Assembly (NCBI RefSeq): GCF_900105185.1
Contig: NZ_FNTJ01000001.1
Location: forward strand, 4,298,501-4,362,500
Reading direction: 5' to 3'
Length of the DNA stretch: 64,000 bases
Source of the DNA: Pseudomonas saponiphila
Lineage (GTDB): Bacteria; Pseudomonadota; Gammaproteobacteria; Pseudomonadales; Pseudomonadaceae
Both the position numbers and the translations under genes were made by a program. Below, piece by piece: positions 34,485 to 43,555 of this stretch. Within the stretch, counting starts at the first letter, position 1. Every line of letters begins with the position of its first letter. Below the pieces are notes generated by a model that was given only the letters and a program-made list of their open reading frames with translations, made no database searches and was not told where the DNA came from.

Positions 34485-35735
34485 TCAGGAGTAGCGCAAG
34501 GCGTGGGCCGGCTCGACCTTGGATGCGCGCCAGGCCGGATACACGGTGGCCAGGAAGCTCAGGACAAAACCTGCGCCGCAGATCAAGGCAACATCGCCGC
34601 CCTGCAACTCGGAAGGCAGGTTGCTGACGAAATACACATCGGAGCTGAAGATCTGCTGACCGCTGATCCGCTCCAGCCAGCCCACCAGTTCGCTGACGTT
34701 CAACGCCGCAATCACCCCCAGCACCCCGCCGATCAGGGTGCCGACAATCCCGATCACCGTGCCCTGGACCATGAAGATCGCCATCACCTGCCGCGGCGTG
34801 GCGCCGATGGTACGCAGGATCGCGATATCCGCGCCCTTGTCGTTCACCACCATGATCAGGGTGGCGATGATGTTGAACGCCGCCACCGCGACGATCATCA
34901 GCAACAGCAGGCCGATCATGGTCTTTTCCATCTTCATGGCGCTGAACAGGCTGCCCTGGGTGTGGGTCCAGTCGTCGGCGCGGAAGTCCGCCCCCAGGCC
35001 CTTGGCGATATCCGCCGAAACCTGCGGCGCGGCATACAGATCCTTGACCGCCAGGCGCACGCTCTGCACCTGGTTCGGCTGCCAGTGCTGCATCTCGGCG
35101 GCATCGGCCACGTGGATCAGGCCCATGGAACCGTCCAGTTCAGCACCGACCTTGAACACACCGACAACGTTGAGACGCTGCATGCGCGGGGTGATGCCTC
35201 CTGGCGCGCTGCTCACCTCGGGCACGATCAGGGTCAGCTTGTCGCCGACATTCAAGCGAAAGCGCCGGGCGGTAATCTCGCCAATGACCACACCGAACTC
35301 ACCAGGCTTCAGGTCCTGCAGGCTGCCCTGGACAATGTGCTGGGTGACGATGGAGACCTTGCCTTCCTGAGCCGGGTCGATGCCGCTGATCTGGATCGGC
35401 TGCATCGCACCCTTGTAGGAGAGCATGCCTTCCATCTCGGTGAAGGGCACCGCGGCAGTGACTTGCGGGTTCTTCAGGGCCGCCGCGGCGACCGGCTGCC
35501 AGTCATCGATGGGCTTGACTCCAACAATGGTGGCGTGCGGCACCATGCCGAGGATCCGCGAACTCATCTCCCGCTGGAAACCGTTCATCACCGACAGCAC
35601 CACGATCATCGCCAGCACGCCCAGGGCGAGGCCGATCATCGAGGTCATGGAAATGAACGAGACAAAGCGATTGCGCCGTTTGGCGCGGGTGTAGCGCGTG
35701 CCGATAAAGATCGATAAGGGTCTGAACATGGGCAA
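34485..35735 (-). CDS. lolE: Lipoprotein-releasing ABC transporter, permease LolE
   Basis: A 416-residue inner-membrane permease of the LolCDE complex, which extracts outer-membrane lipoproteins and hands them to LolA. The N-terminus [48 protein letters not shown] is family-typical. One N-terminal span, a large periplasmic domain (about 50-265) and three C-terminal spans are visible. The ATP-coupling region contains ADIAILRTIGATPRQVMAIF. It is the last gene of lolC-lolD-lolE, as in PAO1 from memory. LolC and LolE here are paralogues of identical length; they are told apart by order. Confidence 0.93.
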   Translation of the reverse strand: MPMFRPLSIFIGTRYTRAKRRNRFVSFISMTSMIGLALGVLAMIVVLSVMNGFQREMSSRILGMVPHATIVGVKPIDDWQPVAAAALKNPQVTAAVPFTEMEGMLSYKGAMQPIQISGIDPAQEGKVSIVTQHIVQGSLQDLKPGEFGVVIGEITARRFRLNVGDKLTLIVPEVSSAPGGITPRMQRLNVVGVFKVGAELDGSMGLIHVADAAEMQHWQPNQVQSVRLAVKDLYAAPQVSADIAKGLGADFRADDWTHTQGSLFSAMKMEKTMIGLLLLMIVAVAAFNIIATLIMVVNDKGADIAILRTIGATPRQVMAIFMVQGTVIGIVGTLIGGVLGVIAALNVSELVGWLERISGQQIFSSDVYFVSNLPSELQGGDVALICGAGFVLSFLATVYPAWRASKVEPAHALRYS

Positions 35736-35800
35736 GGCACCCTGGAAAAATTAATGACCCGGCGTCGGCGGGCCAGCCGCCAACGCCGCGTGCGGCCGCA

Positions 35801-36484
35801 TCAGATGGCGACCAGGTGACCTTCTTGCAGGTGCAGTACGCGATCCATCTGCCGGGCCAGGTTCATGTCGTGGGTCACCACCAGGAAGGCGGTGCGCATC
35901 GACGTGCTGAGCTCCAGCATCAGGTCCTGAATGCCCTGGGCGGTGTGCGAATCAAGGTTGCCGGTGGGCTCGTCAAGCATCACCAACCCCGGCTTGTTCA
36001 CCAGGGCCCGGGCAATGGCCACCCGCTGGCGCTCGCCGCCGGACAGTTCGGCCGGCTTGTGTTCCAGGCGATGGCCAAGGCCGACCCGCTCCAGCAGCGC
36101 GGTGGCACGCTGGCGGGCTTCCGGGATCGGCGTGCGACCGATCAGCAGCGGCATGCAGACGTTCTCCAGCGCGGTGAACTCCGGCAGCAGGTGGTGGAAC
36201 TGGTAGACGAAGCCCAGGGCGCGATTGCGCAACTGACCGCGAGCCTTCTCGCCCAGCGCCGAGAGCTCCTCGCCGGCCAGCCAGACGCTGCCCTTGGACG
36301 GCGTATCCAGGCCGCCCAGCAAGTTGAGCAAGGTGCTCTTGCCGGAGCCGGAGGTACCGACGATGGCCACTCGCTCCCCCGGATGCAGTTCCAGTTGCAG
36401 GCCGGACAGGACCACCACCGATTCCGGGCCTTCCTCGTAGGACTTGCCCAGGTCACGGCAGCTCAGGATTGCTTTTTCACTCAT
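35801..36484 (-). CDS. lolD: Lipoprotein-releasing ABC transporter, ATPase LolD
   Basis: A 227-residue cytoplasmic ATPase that drives LolC/LolE. Walker A is GTSGSGKST, the Q-loop region is [11 protein letters not shown], the signature is [12 protein letters not shown], Walker B is [12 protein letters not shown], and the switch His is in VVTHD. I placed the start at the ATG at 36484 ([19 protein letters not shown]), matching the usual family length of about 227. A second ATG at 36499 overlaps the lolC stop and has a GGAGG nine bases upstream, so a five-residue longer product is possible. Confidence 0.95.
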   Translation of the reverse strand: MSEKAILSCRDLGKSYEEGPESVVVLSGLQLELHPGERVAIVGTSGSGKSTLLNLLGGLDTPSKGSVWLAGEELSALGEKARGQLRNRALGFVYQFHHLLPEFTALENVCMPLLIGRTPIPEARQRATALLERVGLGHRLEHKPAELSGGERQRVAIARALVNKPGLVMLDEPTGNLDSHTAQGIQDLMLELSTSMRTAFLVVTHDMNLARQMDRVLHLQEGHLVAI

Positions 36485-36491
36485 GCCCAAC

Positions 36492-37742
36492 TCACTCATA
36501 ACGTAGCGCCTCCGCAGGCTGGGTGCGCGCCGCACGCCAGGCTGGATACAGGGTGGCGAGGAAACTCAGGACCAATGCCGCGCCGCAGACCATCAACACG
36601 TCCTCGGCCATCAGTTGCGACGGCAGGTAGTCGATGAAGTACACGTCGGCATTCAGGAATTTATGGCCGATCAGGCCTTCGAGGGCGGAGATCGCGGCAC
36701 TGACATTCAACGCCGCCAGCATCCCCAGCACCGCGCCGATCAGGGTGCCAACCACACCAATGACGGTGCCCTGGACCATGAAGATCGCCATGATGGTGCC
36801 CGGTGTAGCGCCCAGGGTACGGAGAATGGCGATGTCGCCTTTCTTGTCGTTCACCACCATCACCAGGGTCGAGATGATGTTGAACGCAGCCACCGCGACG
36901 ATCAGCAGCAACAGCAGGCCGATCATGGCTTTTTCCATGCGGATGGCCTGGTACAGGTTGCCGTGGGTACGGGTCCAGTCACGGGCGTAGAAATGGTTCT
37001 CGCCCAACTGCTGGGCAATTTCCCAAGCGGTGCGCGGGGCCTGGAACAGGTCGTCGAACTTCAGCCGCAGGCCCTGGACCTGATCCGGCTTCCAGCGATG
37101 CAGGCGGCCCAGGTCTTCCAGATTGGTCAGGCCCAGGTAGCCGTCGATCTCGCCGGCGCCGACATGGAAGATGCCGACCACGGTAAAGCGCTTCATGCGC
37201 GGAAACATGCCGGCCGGGGTCACCGTGACTTCCGGCGCGACGAAGGTCAGCTTGTCGCCCAGGCCGACGCCCAGCTTGGCGGCCGCCTTGTCACCGATGA
37301 CGATGCCGAAGCTGCCGGGCGCCAGCGCGTCCAACTGCCCCTGCTGCATGAAGTGGTCGATGATCGACACCTGCCGTTCCTGCTGCGGATCGATGGCGTT
37401 GAGCAACACCTTCTGCACCTGACCATTGTTGGTCAGCAGGCCCTGCATCTGGGTGAACGGCGCCACCGCCAGCACTTTCGGATTCTGCCTGACCTTGTCG
37501 GCCAGGCTTTGCCAGTCGCTGATGGGCTCGCCGGATTCGATGGTGGCGTGGGGCACCATGCCCAGCACGCGGGTGCGCATCTCATGATCGAAGCCGTTCA
37601 TCACCGACAGCACCACGATCATCACGATCACGCCGAGGGCGAGTCCGATCATCGAGGTCAGGGAAATGAATGACACAAAATGATTGCGACGCTTTGCACG
37701 GGTATAACGCGTGCCGATAAAAGCAAACAGAGGTCTGAACAT
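36492..37742 (-). CDS. lolC: Lipoprotein-releasing ABC transporter, permease LolC
   Basis: A 416-residue inner-membrane permease, paralogous to LolE along its length ([49 protein letters not shown]). The periplasmic domain would carry the LolA-binding hook in LolC. Four hydrophobic spans, and the cytoplasmic coupling segment [20 protein letters not shown]. It is first in the lolCDE operon and abuts lolD. It diverges from the PilZ-like gene at 37837, sharing about 95 bases of control region. Essential in most gammaproteobacteria. Confidence 0.93.
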   Translation of the reverse strand: MFRPLFAFIGTRYTRAKRRNHFVSFISLTSMIGLALGVIVMIVVLSVMNGFDHEMRTRVLGMVPHATIESGEPISDWQSLADKVRQNPKVLAVAPFTQMQGLLTNNGQVQKVLLNAIDPQQERQVSIIDHFMQQGQLDALAPGSFGIVIGDKAAAKLGVGLGDKLTFVAPEVTVTPAGMFPRMKRFTVVGIFHVGAGEIDGYLGLTNLEDLGRLHRWKPDQVQGLRLKFDDLFQAPRTAWEIAQQLGENHFYARDWTRTHGNLYQAIRMEKAMIGLLLLLIVAVAAFNIISTLVMVVNDKKGDIAILRTLGATPGTIMAIFMVQGTVIGVVGTLIGAVLGMLAALNVSAAISALEGLIGHKFLNADVYFIDYLPSQLMAEDVLMVCGAALVLSFLATLYPAWRAARTQPAEALRYE

Positions 37743-37836
37743 GTCGGGGCTTGTGCAGAGGAAAAGAAGACGTCCTTGTGGCGGGGCCTGGTAAGCAGCT
37801 TTACACTCAGACCACTGCCTCTACCATGGGTTCGCC

Positions 37837-38424
37837 ATGTCGACATTAGATGAAGAAGATCGCCGCGAATACTACCGTATCGAGGACGCGATCGCACTGG
37901 AAATTAGCCCCTTGTCCGCCCACGACGCGGCGAGCAAGGAAGTGTTGCAGGATGAGTCTCCGCTGTTCAATCTGCTCAGCGAGCTGCACCTGAGCGAATT
38001 CGAATCCCAGCACCTGCTGCGCCAGGTCAGCGAGCGCGATCGCACCCTGGCCAGCTACCTCAAGGCCATGAACAAGCGCATCGACCTGCTCAGCCAAGTG
38101 GTGGCGCAGACCGTGTTCGGCAAGTTCGGCGAACCGCAGCGGGTGATCCTTTCCGAAGGTGGCATCGAGTTCAACCACCACTTGAGCTACGCCAAGGGCA
38201 GCCATCTGGCCGTGAAGCTGCTGTTGATGCCCCAGGCCCTGGGCCTGCTGCTGCGGGCCAAGGTCATTCACTGCGAGCCACAAAGCTTCGGCACCTTCGA
38301 GATCGGCACCGAGTTCGAAGCATTGACCGATGCCCAACGCCAGCTGCTGGCACGCTATATCCTGCAAAAACAGGCCCAGCAACGCCGCCTGGCCCGGGAG
38401 CAGAGCGACCCCGCCGCCGGCTGA
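37837..38424 (+). CDS. PilZ-like domain protein
   Basis: A 195-residue cytosolic protein. The RxxxR half of the c-di-GMP site is present at the N-terminus (RREYYRIED). The second half is altered to LSEGGIEF instead of (D/N)xSxxG, so binding may be weak or lost. In between, residues about 45-95 form a helical stretch. The C-terminal region includes LAVKLLLMPQALGLLLRAKVIHCE, resembling PilZ beta-strands. The ATG at 37837 lacks a strong ribosome site. It lies between lolC and the glycerophosphodiesterase gene, as I recall for PAO1 PA2989. Confidence 0.8.
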   Translation: MSTLDEEDRREYYRIEDAIALEISPLSAHDAASKEVLQDESPLFNLLSELHLSEFESQHLLRQVSERDRTLASYLKAMNKRIDLLSQVVAQTVFGKFGEPQRVILSEGGIEFNHHLSYAKGSHLAVKLLLMPQALGLLLRAKVIHCEPQSFGTFEIGTEFEALTDAQRQLLARYILQKQAQQRRLAREQSDPAAG

Positions 38425-38475
38425 GCAGTACGCCCGCCCCACCTCTTGTGAAACAACATCCGTGAAGGAGCAATT

Positions 38476-39198
38476 GTGACCCTGATCTATGGCCATCGCG
38501 GCGCTAAAGGCGAAGCACCGGAAAACACCCTGACCAGTTTTCAGGAATGTCTCAAGCACGGCGTGCGCCGTTGCGAGCTCGACCTGCACCTGTCAATGGA
38601 CGGCGAGTTGATGGTGATTCACGACCCGACCCTCAAGCGCACCACCGACCGGCGCGGCAAGGTGGTGGAGCATTCCGCCGCGGAACTGGTGACCTACGAC
38701 GCGCGCAAGGGCGGCCCGGGCTGGGTCAGCCCCTGCCCTATTCCGCGCCTGGAAGAGCTGTTCGAGAAGTGCGACTTCGAGCACTGGCAGCTGGAGGTCA
38801 AGAGCGCCTCGCGCACTCGCGCCGCCACCACCGTACTGGCGATTCGGGAAATGGCCCAGCGCTTCGGCCTGCTGGACAGGGTCACCGTGACCTCAAGCTC
38901 GCGGGAAGTGCTGAAAGCGGCGGTCGAGCTGACCCCGGACCTGTCTCGCGGACTGGTCGCCGAATACGCCTGGCTCGACCCGTTGAAGGTCGCCCAGAGC
39001 TACGGCTGCGAGATTCTGGCGCTGAACTGGACCCTGTGCACCCCGGAGCGTCTGCAGCGGGCGCAGCGTCAGGGCTTGCATGTGTCGGTGTGGACGGTCA
39101 ACGAGCCCGCGCTGATGCGCAGGCTCGCCGACTTCGGCGTAGATAGCCTGATTACAGACTTTCCCGGTTTGGCCAGCGCCACCCTCGAGAATTACTGA
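38476..39198 (+). CDS. glpQ: Glycerophosphodiester phosphodiesterase
   Basis: A 240-residue enzyme that splits glycerophosphodiesters to glycerol-3-phosphate and an alcohol. The GDPD motifs are YGHRGAKGEAPENTLTSFQECL and CELDLHLSMDGELMVIHDPTLKRTT, with catalytic His residues and metal-binding Glu/Asp. The ending WTVNEPALMRRLADFGVDSLITDFPG is typical. No signal peptide, so it resembles the cytosolic UgpQ type. The start is GTG at 38476, with GGAG five bases upstream. It is in the same direction as the PilZ-like gene after 51 bases, so they may be co-transcribed. Confidence 0.92.
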   Translation: MTLIYGHRGAKGEAPENTLTSFQECLKHGVRRCELDLHLSMDGELMVIHDPTLKRTTDRRGKVVEHSAAELVTYDARKGGPGWVSPCPIPRLEELFEKCDFEHWQLEVKSASRTRAATTVLAIREMAQRFGLLDRVTVTSSSREVLKAAVELTPDLSRGLVAEYAWLDPLKVAQSYGCEILALNWTLCTPERLQRAQRQGLHVSVWTVNEPALMRRLADFGVDSLITDFPGLASATLENY

Positions 39199-39240
39199 AA
39201 TCGGTCTCCCCGGCCGGCTCAGGCCACCGGCCGGAGCCGC

Positions 39241-40635
39241 TCAAAAAAGCCGGTTGAGGCCGTCGTATGCCGCTACCCGATAGGCTTCGGCCATGGTCGG
39301 GTAGTTGAAGGTGGTGTTGACGAAGTACTTCAGGGTGTTGTGTTCACCCGGCTGGTTCATGATCGCCTGACCGATGTGGACGATTTCCGAAGCCTGGTAG
39401 CCGAAGCAGTGCACGCCGAGAACTTCCAGGGTTTCCCGGTGGAACAGAATCTTCAGCATGCCTTGCGGTTCACCGGCGATCTGCGCGCGGGCCATGCCCT
39501 TGAAGAACGCCTTGCCCACTTCATACGGCACCTTGGCCTGGGTCAGCTCCTGCTCGTTTTTGCCGATCGAGCTGATCTCCGGAATGGTGTAGATCCCGGT
39601 CGGCACGTCGTTGACGAAGCGCCAGCTGCCGTTGTCGACAATGCTGCCGGCAGCGGAGCGACCCTGGTCATGGGCGGCACTGGCCAGGCTTGGCCAGCCG
39701 ATCACGTCACCGGCGCCGTAGATGTTCGGCACGCAGGTGCGGTAGTTCTCGTCGACCTCGATCTGGCCGCGGCTGTTGACCTTGACCCCGATGTTCTCCA
39801 TGCCCAGCTTGTCGGTGTTGCCGGTCCGGCCGTTGCACCAGAGCAAGGCGTCGGCCTTGATCTTCTTGCCGGATTTCAAGTGCAGGATCACCCCATTGTC
39901 GACGCCCTCGACGCGGTCGTATTCCTCGTTGTGGCGCACGGTGATGTTGTTGTTGCTGAAGTGGTAGCTCAGGGCCTGGGAAATCTCCGAGTCCAGGAAG
40001 CTCAGCAACTGGCCACGGTTGTCCACCAGCTCCACCAGCACCCCAAGGCCACTGAAGATCGAGGCGTATTCGCAACCGATGACCCCGGCGCCGTAGACGA
40101 TGAGTTTGCGCGGGGTGTGGCCGAGGCTGAGGATGGTGTCGCTATCGTAGATACGCGGGTGGCTGAAATCGATGTCCGCCGGGCGATAAGGGCGTGAGCC
40201 GGTGGCGATGATGATGTGCTTGGCGACCAGCTTTTCCACCACGCCATTGGCGCAGACCACTTCCACGGTCTGCTCGTCGGCGAAGCTGCCCGTGCCGAAG
40301 AATACGTCGACCCGGTTGCGGGCGTAGTAGCCAGTGCGCGAAGCCACTTGCTTGGAGATGACCTTCTCGGCGCTCTTGAGCACGTCCGGGAAGGAGAACC
40401 AGCGCGGTTCGCCAATGGCCCGGAACATCGGGTTGGTGTTGAACTGCATGATCTGCCGGACCGAGTGACGCAGGGCCTTGGACGGAATGGTACCCAGGTG
40501 GGTGCAGTTGCCGCCGACCTGGCGACGGCTATCGACCATCGCCACTTTGCGTCCTGCTTTAGCGGCGTTCATCGCCGCACCTTCTCCAGCGGGGCCCGAG
40601 CCCAGCACCACTACGTCGTAGTTGTAGACAGCCAT
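39241..40635 (-). CDS. sthA: Soluble pyridine nucleotide transhydrogenase
   Basis: A 464-residue cytosolic flavoprotein that exchanges reducing equivalents between NADPH and NAD+. It belongs to the disulfide-reductase superfamily: FAD motif [22 protein letters not shown](P) motif [20 protein letters not shown]. The redox position reads [17 protein letters not shown], with a single Cys instead of CxxxxC, which is the mark of Sth rather than lipoamide dehydrogenase. The C-terminal dimer interface ends [20 protein letters not shown]. Converges with the glycerophosphodiesterase gene. A GC-rich inverted repeat lies in the 42 bases between them, without a T run. Confidence 0.96.
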   Translation of the reverse strand: MAVYNYDVVVLGSGPAGEGAAMNAAKAGRKVAMVDSRRQVGGNCTHLGTIPSKALRHSVRQIMQFNTNPMFRAIGEPRWFSFPDVLKSAEKVISKQVASRTGYYARNRVDVFFGTGSFADEQTVEVVCANGVVEKLVAKHIIIATGSRPYRPADIDFSHPRIYDSDTILSLGHTPRKLIVYGAGVIGCEYASIFSGLGVLVELVDNRGQLLSFLDSEISQALSYHFSNNNITVRHNEEYDRVEGVDNGVILHLKSGKKIKADALLWCNGRTGNTDKLGMENIGVKVNSRGQIEVDENYRTCVPNIYGAGDVIGWPSLASAAHDQGRSAAGSIVDNGSWRFVNDVPTGIYTIPEISSIGKNEQELTQAKVPYEVGKAFFKGMARAQIAGEPQGMLKILFHRETLEVLGVHCFGYQASEIVHIGQAIMNQPGEHNTLKYFVNTTFNYPTMAEAYRVAAYDGLNRLF

Positions 40636-40836
40636 GCGTACTCCTCAGAACAGGCCGAGATGCCCTTCTGGCATCTCCGGCTAAATCATGCCGCGGCCAG
40701 CGGCATGAAGGATCAATTTGGCTCGGTTACGAACCCGGGCACAGTCTATAGAAGCGTCAACGCCGCGCACATTAACCCTTGGTCGCGTCGTAGGCTACTT
40801 TTGCCTGCACTACAGGGCCCGTAAGCGTGCACGGGG

Positions 40837-41901
40837 TTATTGTTTTTGCCCGGCCAGCAGCGCATCGAAGGCCGGGGTGCTGCGTGTGACGAAACCTTTA
40901 TCGGCACGCATCACAAAAAATCCGGCGATGGCGTGTTTTTCCGCGTAATCCCAACCCGCTTGCGGGCCGAGTATCAGCAACAGCGTCGACAGGCCATCGG
41001 CCATCAGCGTCGAAGGATGAATCACCGTGACCGAGGCCAACTGATGGGTAATCGGCTTGCCGAACCGGGCATCGAAGGTGTGGGAATAGCGCTGGCCGTC
41101 CTGCTCGAAGTAATTACGGTAGTCGCCAGAGGTGGATACGCCATAACCGTCCAGGGCAATCACCCGCTGGGCCACCTGCTGGTCGTCACGGGGCTCCTCC
41201 AGGGCTATGCGCCAGGGCGTGCCGTCGGGTTTGCGCCCCACCGCCTTGAGCTCGCCGGTGGCCTCGGCCAGAAAGCTGTCGATCCCCATCTGCGCCAGCC
41301 GCGCAGCGATGCGATCCACCGCATAACCGGCCGCGATGCTGTTGAAATCCACCTCCACCGGCGCATCCTTGCACAGGTCCTGGCCTTCGATACGCAAATG
41401 CCCGTGCCCTACACGCTGCAGAACTTCGGCCAGGGCTGACGCACTGGGAACCTTTTCCTCACGCCCCTGGGGCCCAAATCCCCAAAGATCGAGCAGCGGC
41501 TCCACCGTCAGGTCGAAAGCGCCATCACTGTCCCGGGACAACTGCTCGCCCACCTGCACCAGCTGCAAAACCGGCCCAGGCATCGGCTGGCAGCTGTTAG
41601 CGGGCAGACCATTGAAACGCTCGATATCCGAGTCACTGCGGTAAGTGGACATCTGCCGGTCGACCTCGGCCAGAATCCCCTCGACCTCGGCCTGAACCTG
41701 GGACGCGGCCGGGCCATCGGCGTGCTGCACATACTGCACGGACCAGGTGCTGCCCATGGTTGGCCCGGAGAGGTTTTGCAAACGATCGCCACCACACCCC
41801 GCTGTCAGCGCCAGCACGACACACAAGACGCCCCATCGTGATCTTTCGTTATCCGCCAAGGTTTTCCTCCCGATCAGCCGCGCAACAGGGTCGACTGACA
41901 T
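40837..41901 (-). CDS. apbE: FAD:protein FMN transferase (ApbE), lipoprotein
   Basis: A 354-residue exported enzyme that attaches FMN to Thr/Ser of redox proteins such as NqrB, NqrC or RnfG. It is probably a lipoprotein: the hydrophobic stretch WGVLCVVLALTAGC gives a lipobox ending at Cys36. The family signatures are GPTMGSTWSVQY, STYRSDSDIERFN, VDFNSIAAGYAVDRIA, and the metal/FAD region DARFGKPITHQLASVTVIHPSTLMADGLSTLLLILG. An alternative start within the first 20 residues is possible, because the pre-lipobox part is longer than usual. In PAO1 I recall nqr genes close by; none are next to it here. Confidence 0.93.
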   Translation of the reverse strand: MSVDPVARLIGRKTLADNERSRWGVLCVVLALTAGCGGDRLQNLSGPTMGSTWSVQYVQHADGPAASQVQAEVEGILAEVDRQMSTYRSDSDIERFNGLPANSCQPMPGPVLQLVQVGEQLSRDSDGAFDLTVEPLLDLWGFGPQGREEKVPSASALAEVLQRVGHGHLRIEGQDLCKDAPVEVDFNSIAAGYAVDRIAARLAQMGIDSFLAEATGELKAVGRKPDGTPWRIALEEPRDDQQVAQRVIALDGYGVSTSGDYRNYFEQDGQRYSHTFDARFGKPITHQLASVTVIHPSTLMADGLSTLLLILGPQAGWDYAEKHAIAGFFVMRADKGFVTRSTPAFDALLAGQKQ

Positions 41902-42140
41902 TACAAATGGCCATTATGCGACAGACGGAGCCTGACGGCGCGCGCGCCCAGCCCCTAGCCTGTACGCAGAGCCTTGATCTAGAGCCACTTCATCACACCC
42001 AAGAGTTTTTGTTGCCGGATGGCCCTCATACACATATCGTTACAAAACTGTTCAGCGTGCAGGCCTGTGCCCCGACTTTGCAGTAAGGGACGCCTAACGA
42101 CCAGGGATTGCTAATAAGACAGCCAAAGTGAGTGAAAAAA

Positions 42141-43439
42141 ATGTCCACGACCACGGGCAAAGGCAAGGCGATCTTTCGCGTTGTCAGCGGCAACTTTCTC
42201 GAGATGTTCGACTTCATGGTCTACGGCTTCTATGCCACGGCAATCGCCAAGACCTTCTTTCCTGCCGACAGTGCCTTCGCCTCGTTGATGCTGTCCCTGG
42301 CGACCTTCGGCGCCGGCTTCCTGATGCGCCCCCTGGGGGCGATCTTCCTCGGCGCCTACATTGACCGCCACGGTCGTCGCCAGGGCCTGATCATCACCCT
42401 GGCGCTGATGGCCGCAGGCACGGTACTGATTGCCTGCGTGCCAGGCTACGCCACCCTCGGTGTCGCCGCGCCCCTGCTGGTATTGCTGGGACGGCTGCTG
42501 CAGGGCTTCTCCGCAGGCGTCGAACTGGGTGGCGTATCGGTGTACCTGGCCGAAATCTCGACCCCGGGCCGCAAGGGCTTTTTCGTCAGCTGGCAGTCGG
42601 CCAGTCAACAGGCCGCGGTGGTGTTCGCCGGCTTGCTGGGCGTGGGCCTGAACCACTGGCTGAGCCCCGAGCAAATGGGCGAATGGGGCTGGCGCGTGCC
42701 GTTCCTGGTGGGCTGCATGATCGTTCCGGCGATCTTCATCATCCGCCGCTCGCTGGAGGAAACCCCGGAATTCCAGGCCCGCAAGCATCGCCCTACATTG
42801 CAGGAAATCGTCCGTTCCATCGGTCAGAACTTTGGCATCGTCATCGCCGGCATGGCCTTGGTGGTGATGACCACCGTGTCCTTCTACCTGATCACCGCCT
42901 ATACCCCGACTTTCGGCAAGGCCGAGCTGCACCTGTCGGACTTCGACGCGCTGCTGGTGACCGTGTGCATCGGCCTGTCGAACTTCTTCTGGCTGCCGGT
43001 GATGGGTTCGCTGTCGGACAAGATCGGCCGCAAGCCGCTGCTGCTGGGCGCAACCATCCTGGCGATCTTCACCGCTTACCCGGCGCTGTCCTGGCTGGTG
43101 GCCAACCCCAGCTTCAGTCATCTGCTGATCGTCGAACTGTGGTTGTCCTTCCTCTATGGCTCGTACAACGGCGCCATGGTGGTGGCCCTGACCGAGATCA
43201 TGCCGGTGGAAGTGCGCACCACGGGCTTCTCCCTGGCCTATAGCCTGGCGACCGCAACCTTCGGCGGCTTCACTCCGGCGGCCTGCACCTACCTGATCCA
43301 CGTCCTGGGCAACCAGGCGGCACCGGGCATCTGGCTCAGTGGCGCGGCGGTACTGGGGCTGATTGCCACCCTGGTGCTGTTCCGTGGCAACCGCCACGCA
43401 CTGCGTACCGCACAAGCGGCAACCGCGCGCGGCGCCTGA
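42141..43439 (+). CDS. MFS citrate:H+ symporter-type transporter (MHS family)
   Basis: A 432-residue inner-membrane symporter of the metabolite:H+ branch of the MFS. It is close in character to enterobacterial Cit[68 protein letters not shown], then [21 protein letters not shown] and [15 protein letters not shown]. Twelve spans are visible, with a second MFS loop motif [15 protein letters not shown]. The likely substrate is citrate or a related tricarboxylate. I chose the ATG at 42141; a GTG three codons earlier is possible. It is isolated between apbE and gap with no catabolic genes adjacent. A terminator follows at 43512. Confidence 0.87.
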   Translation: MSTTTGKGKAIFRVVSGNFLEMFDFMVYGFYATAIAKTFFPADSAFASLMLSLATFGAGFLMRPLGAIFLGAYIDRHGRRQGLIITLALMAAGTVLIACVPGYATLGVAAPLLVLLGRLLQGFSAGVELGGVSVYLAEISTPGRKGFFVSWQSASQQAAVVFAGLLGVGLNHWLSPEQMGEWGWRVPFLVGCMIVPAIFIIRRSLEETPEFQARKHRPTLQEIVRSIGQNFGIVIAGMALVVMTTVSFYLITAYTPTFGKAELHLSDFDALLVTVCIGLSNFFWLPVMGSLSDKIGRKPLLLGATILAIFTAYPALSWLVANPSFSHLLIVELWLSFLYGSYNGAMVVALTEIMPVEVRTTGFSLAYSLATATFGGFTPAACTYLIHVLGNQAAPGIWLSGAAVLGLIATLVLFRGNRHALRTAQAATARGA

Positions 43440-43446
43440 GACAAAA

Positions 43447-43503
43447 GCTCCGCTGGCAAGCCAGCTCCTACGGGATTGCGCTGGCTTAGCTTGCTGGCGC
43501 AAG
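43447..43503. repeat. REP-like palindromic repeat doublet downstream of the citrate-type transporter
   Basis: GCTGGCAAGCCAGC at 43452-43465, followed by TCCTACGGG, is a Pseudomonas REP core. An inverted, imperfect second copy (GCTGGC...TTGCTGGCGC) follows within about 15 bases, giving a REPIN-like doublet between convergent genes. Confidence 0.75.
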
Positions 43504-43511
43504 CCACAAAC

Positions 43512-43540
43512 AAAAACGCCCCGACAAGTCGGGGCGTTTT
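43512..43540. terminator. Bidirectional terminator between the citrate-type transporter and gap
   Basis: The stem AACGCCCCGAC/GTCGGGGCGTT has a two-base loop, an A run on the left and TTTT on the right, between convergent genes. Confidence 0.9.
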
Positions 43541-43555
43541 CATTTCAGCTGTCGC

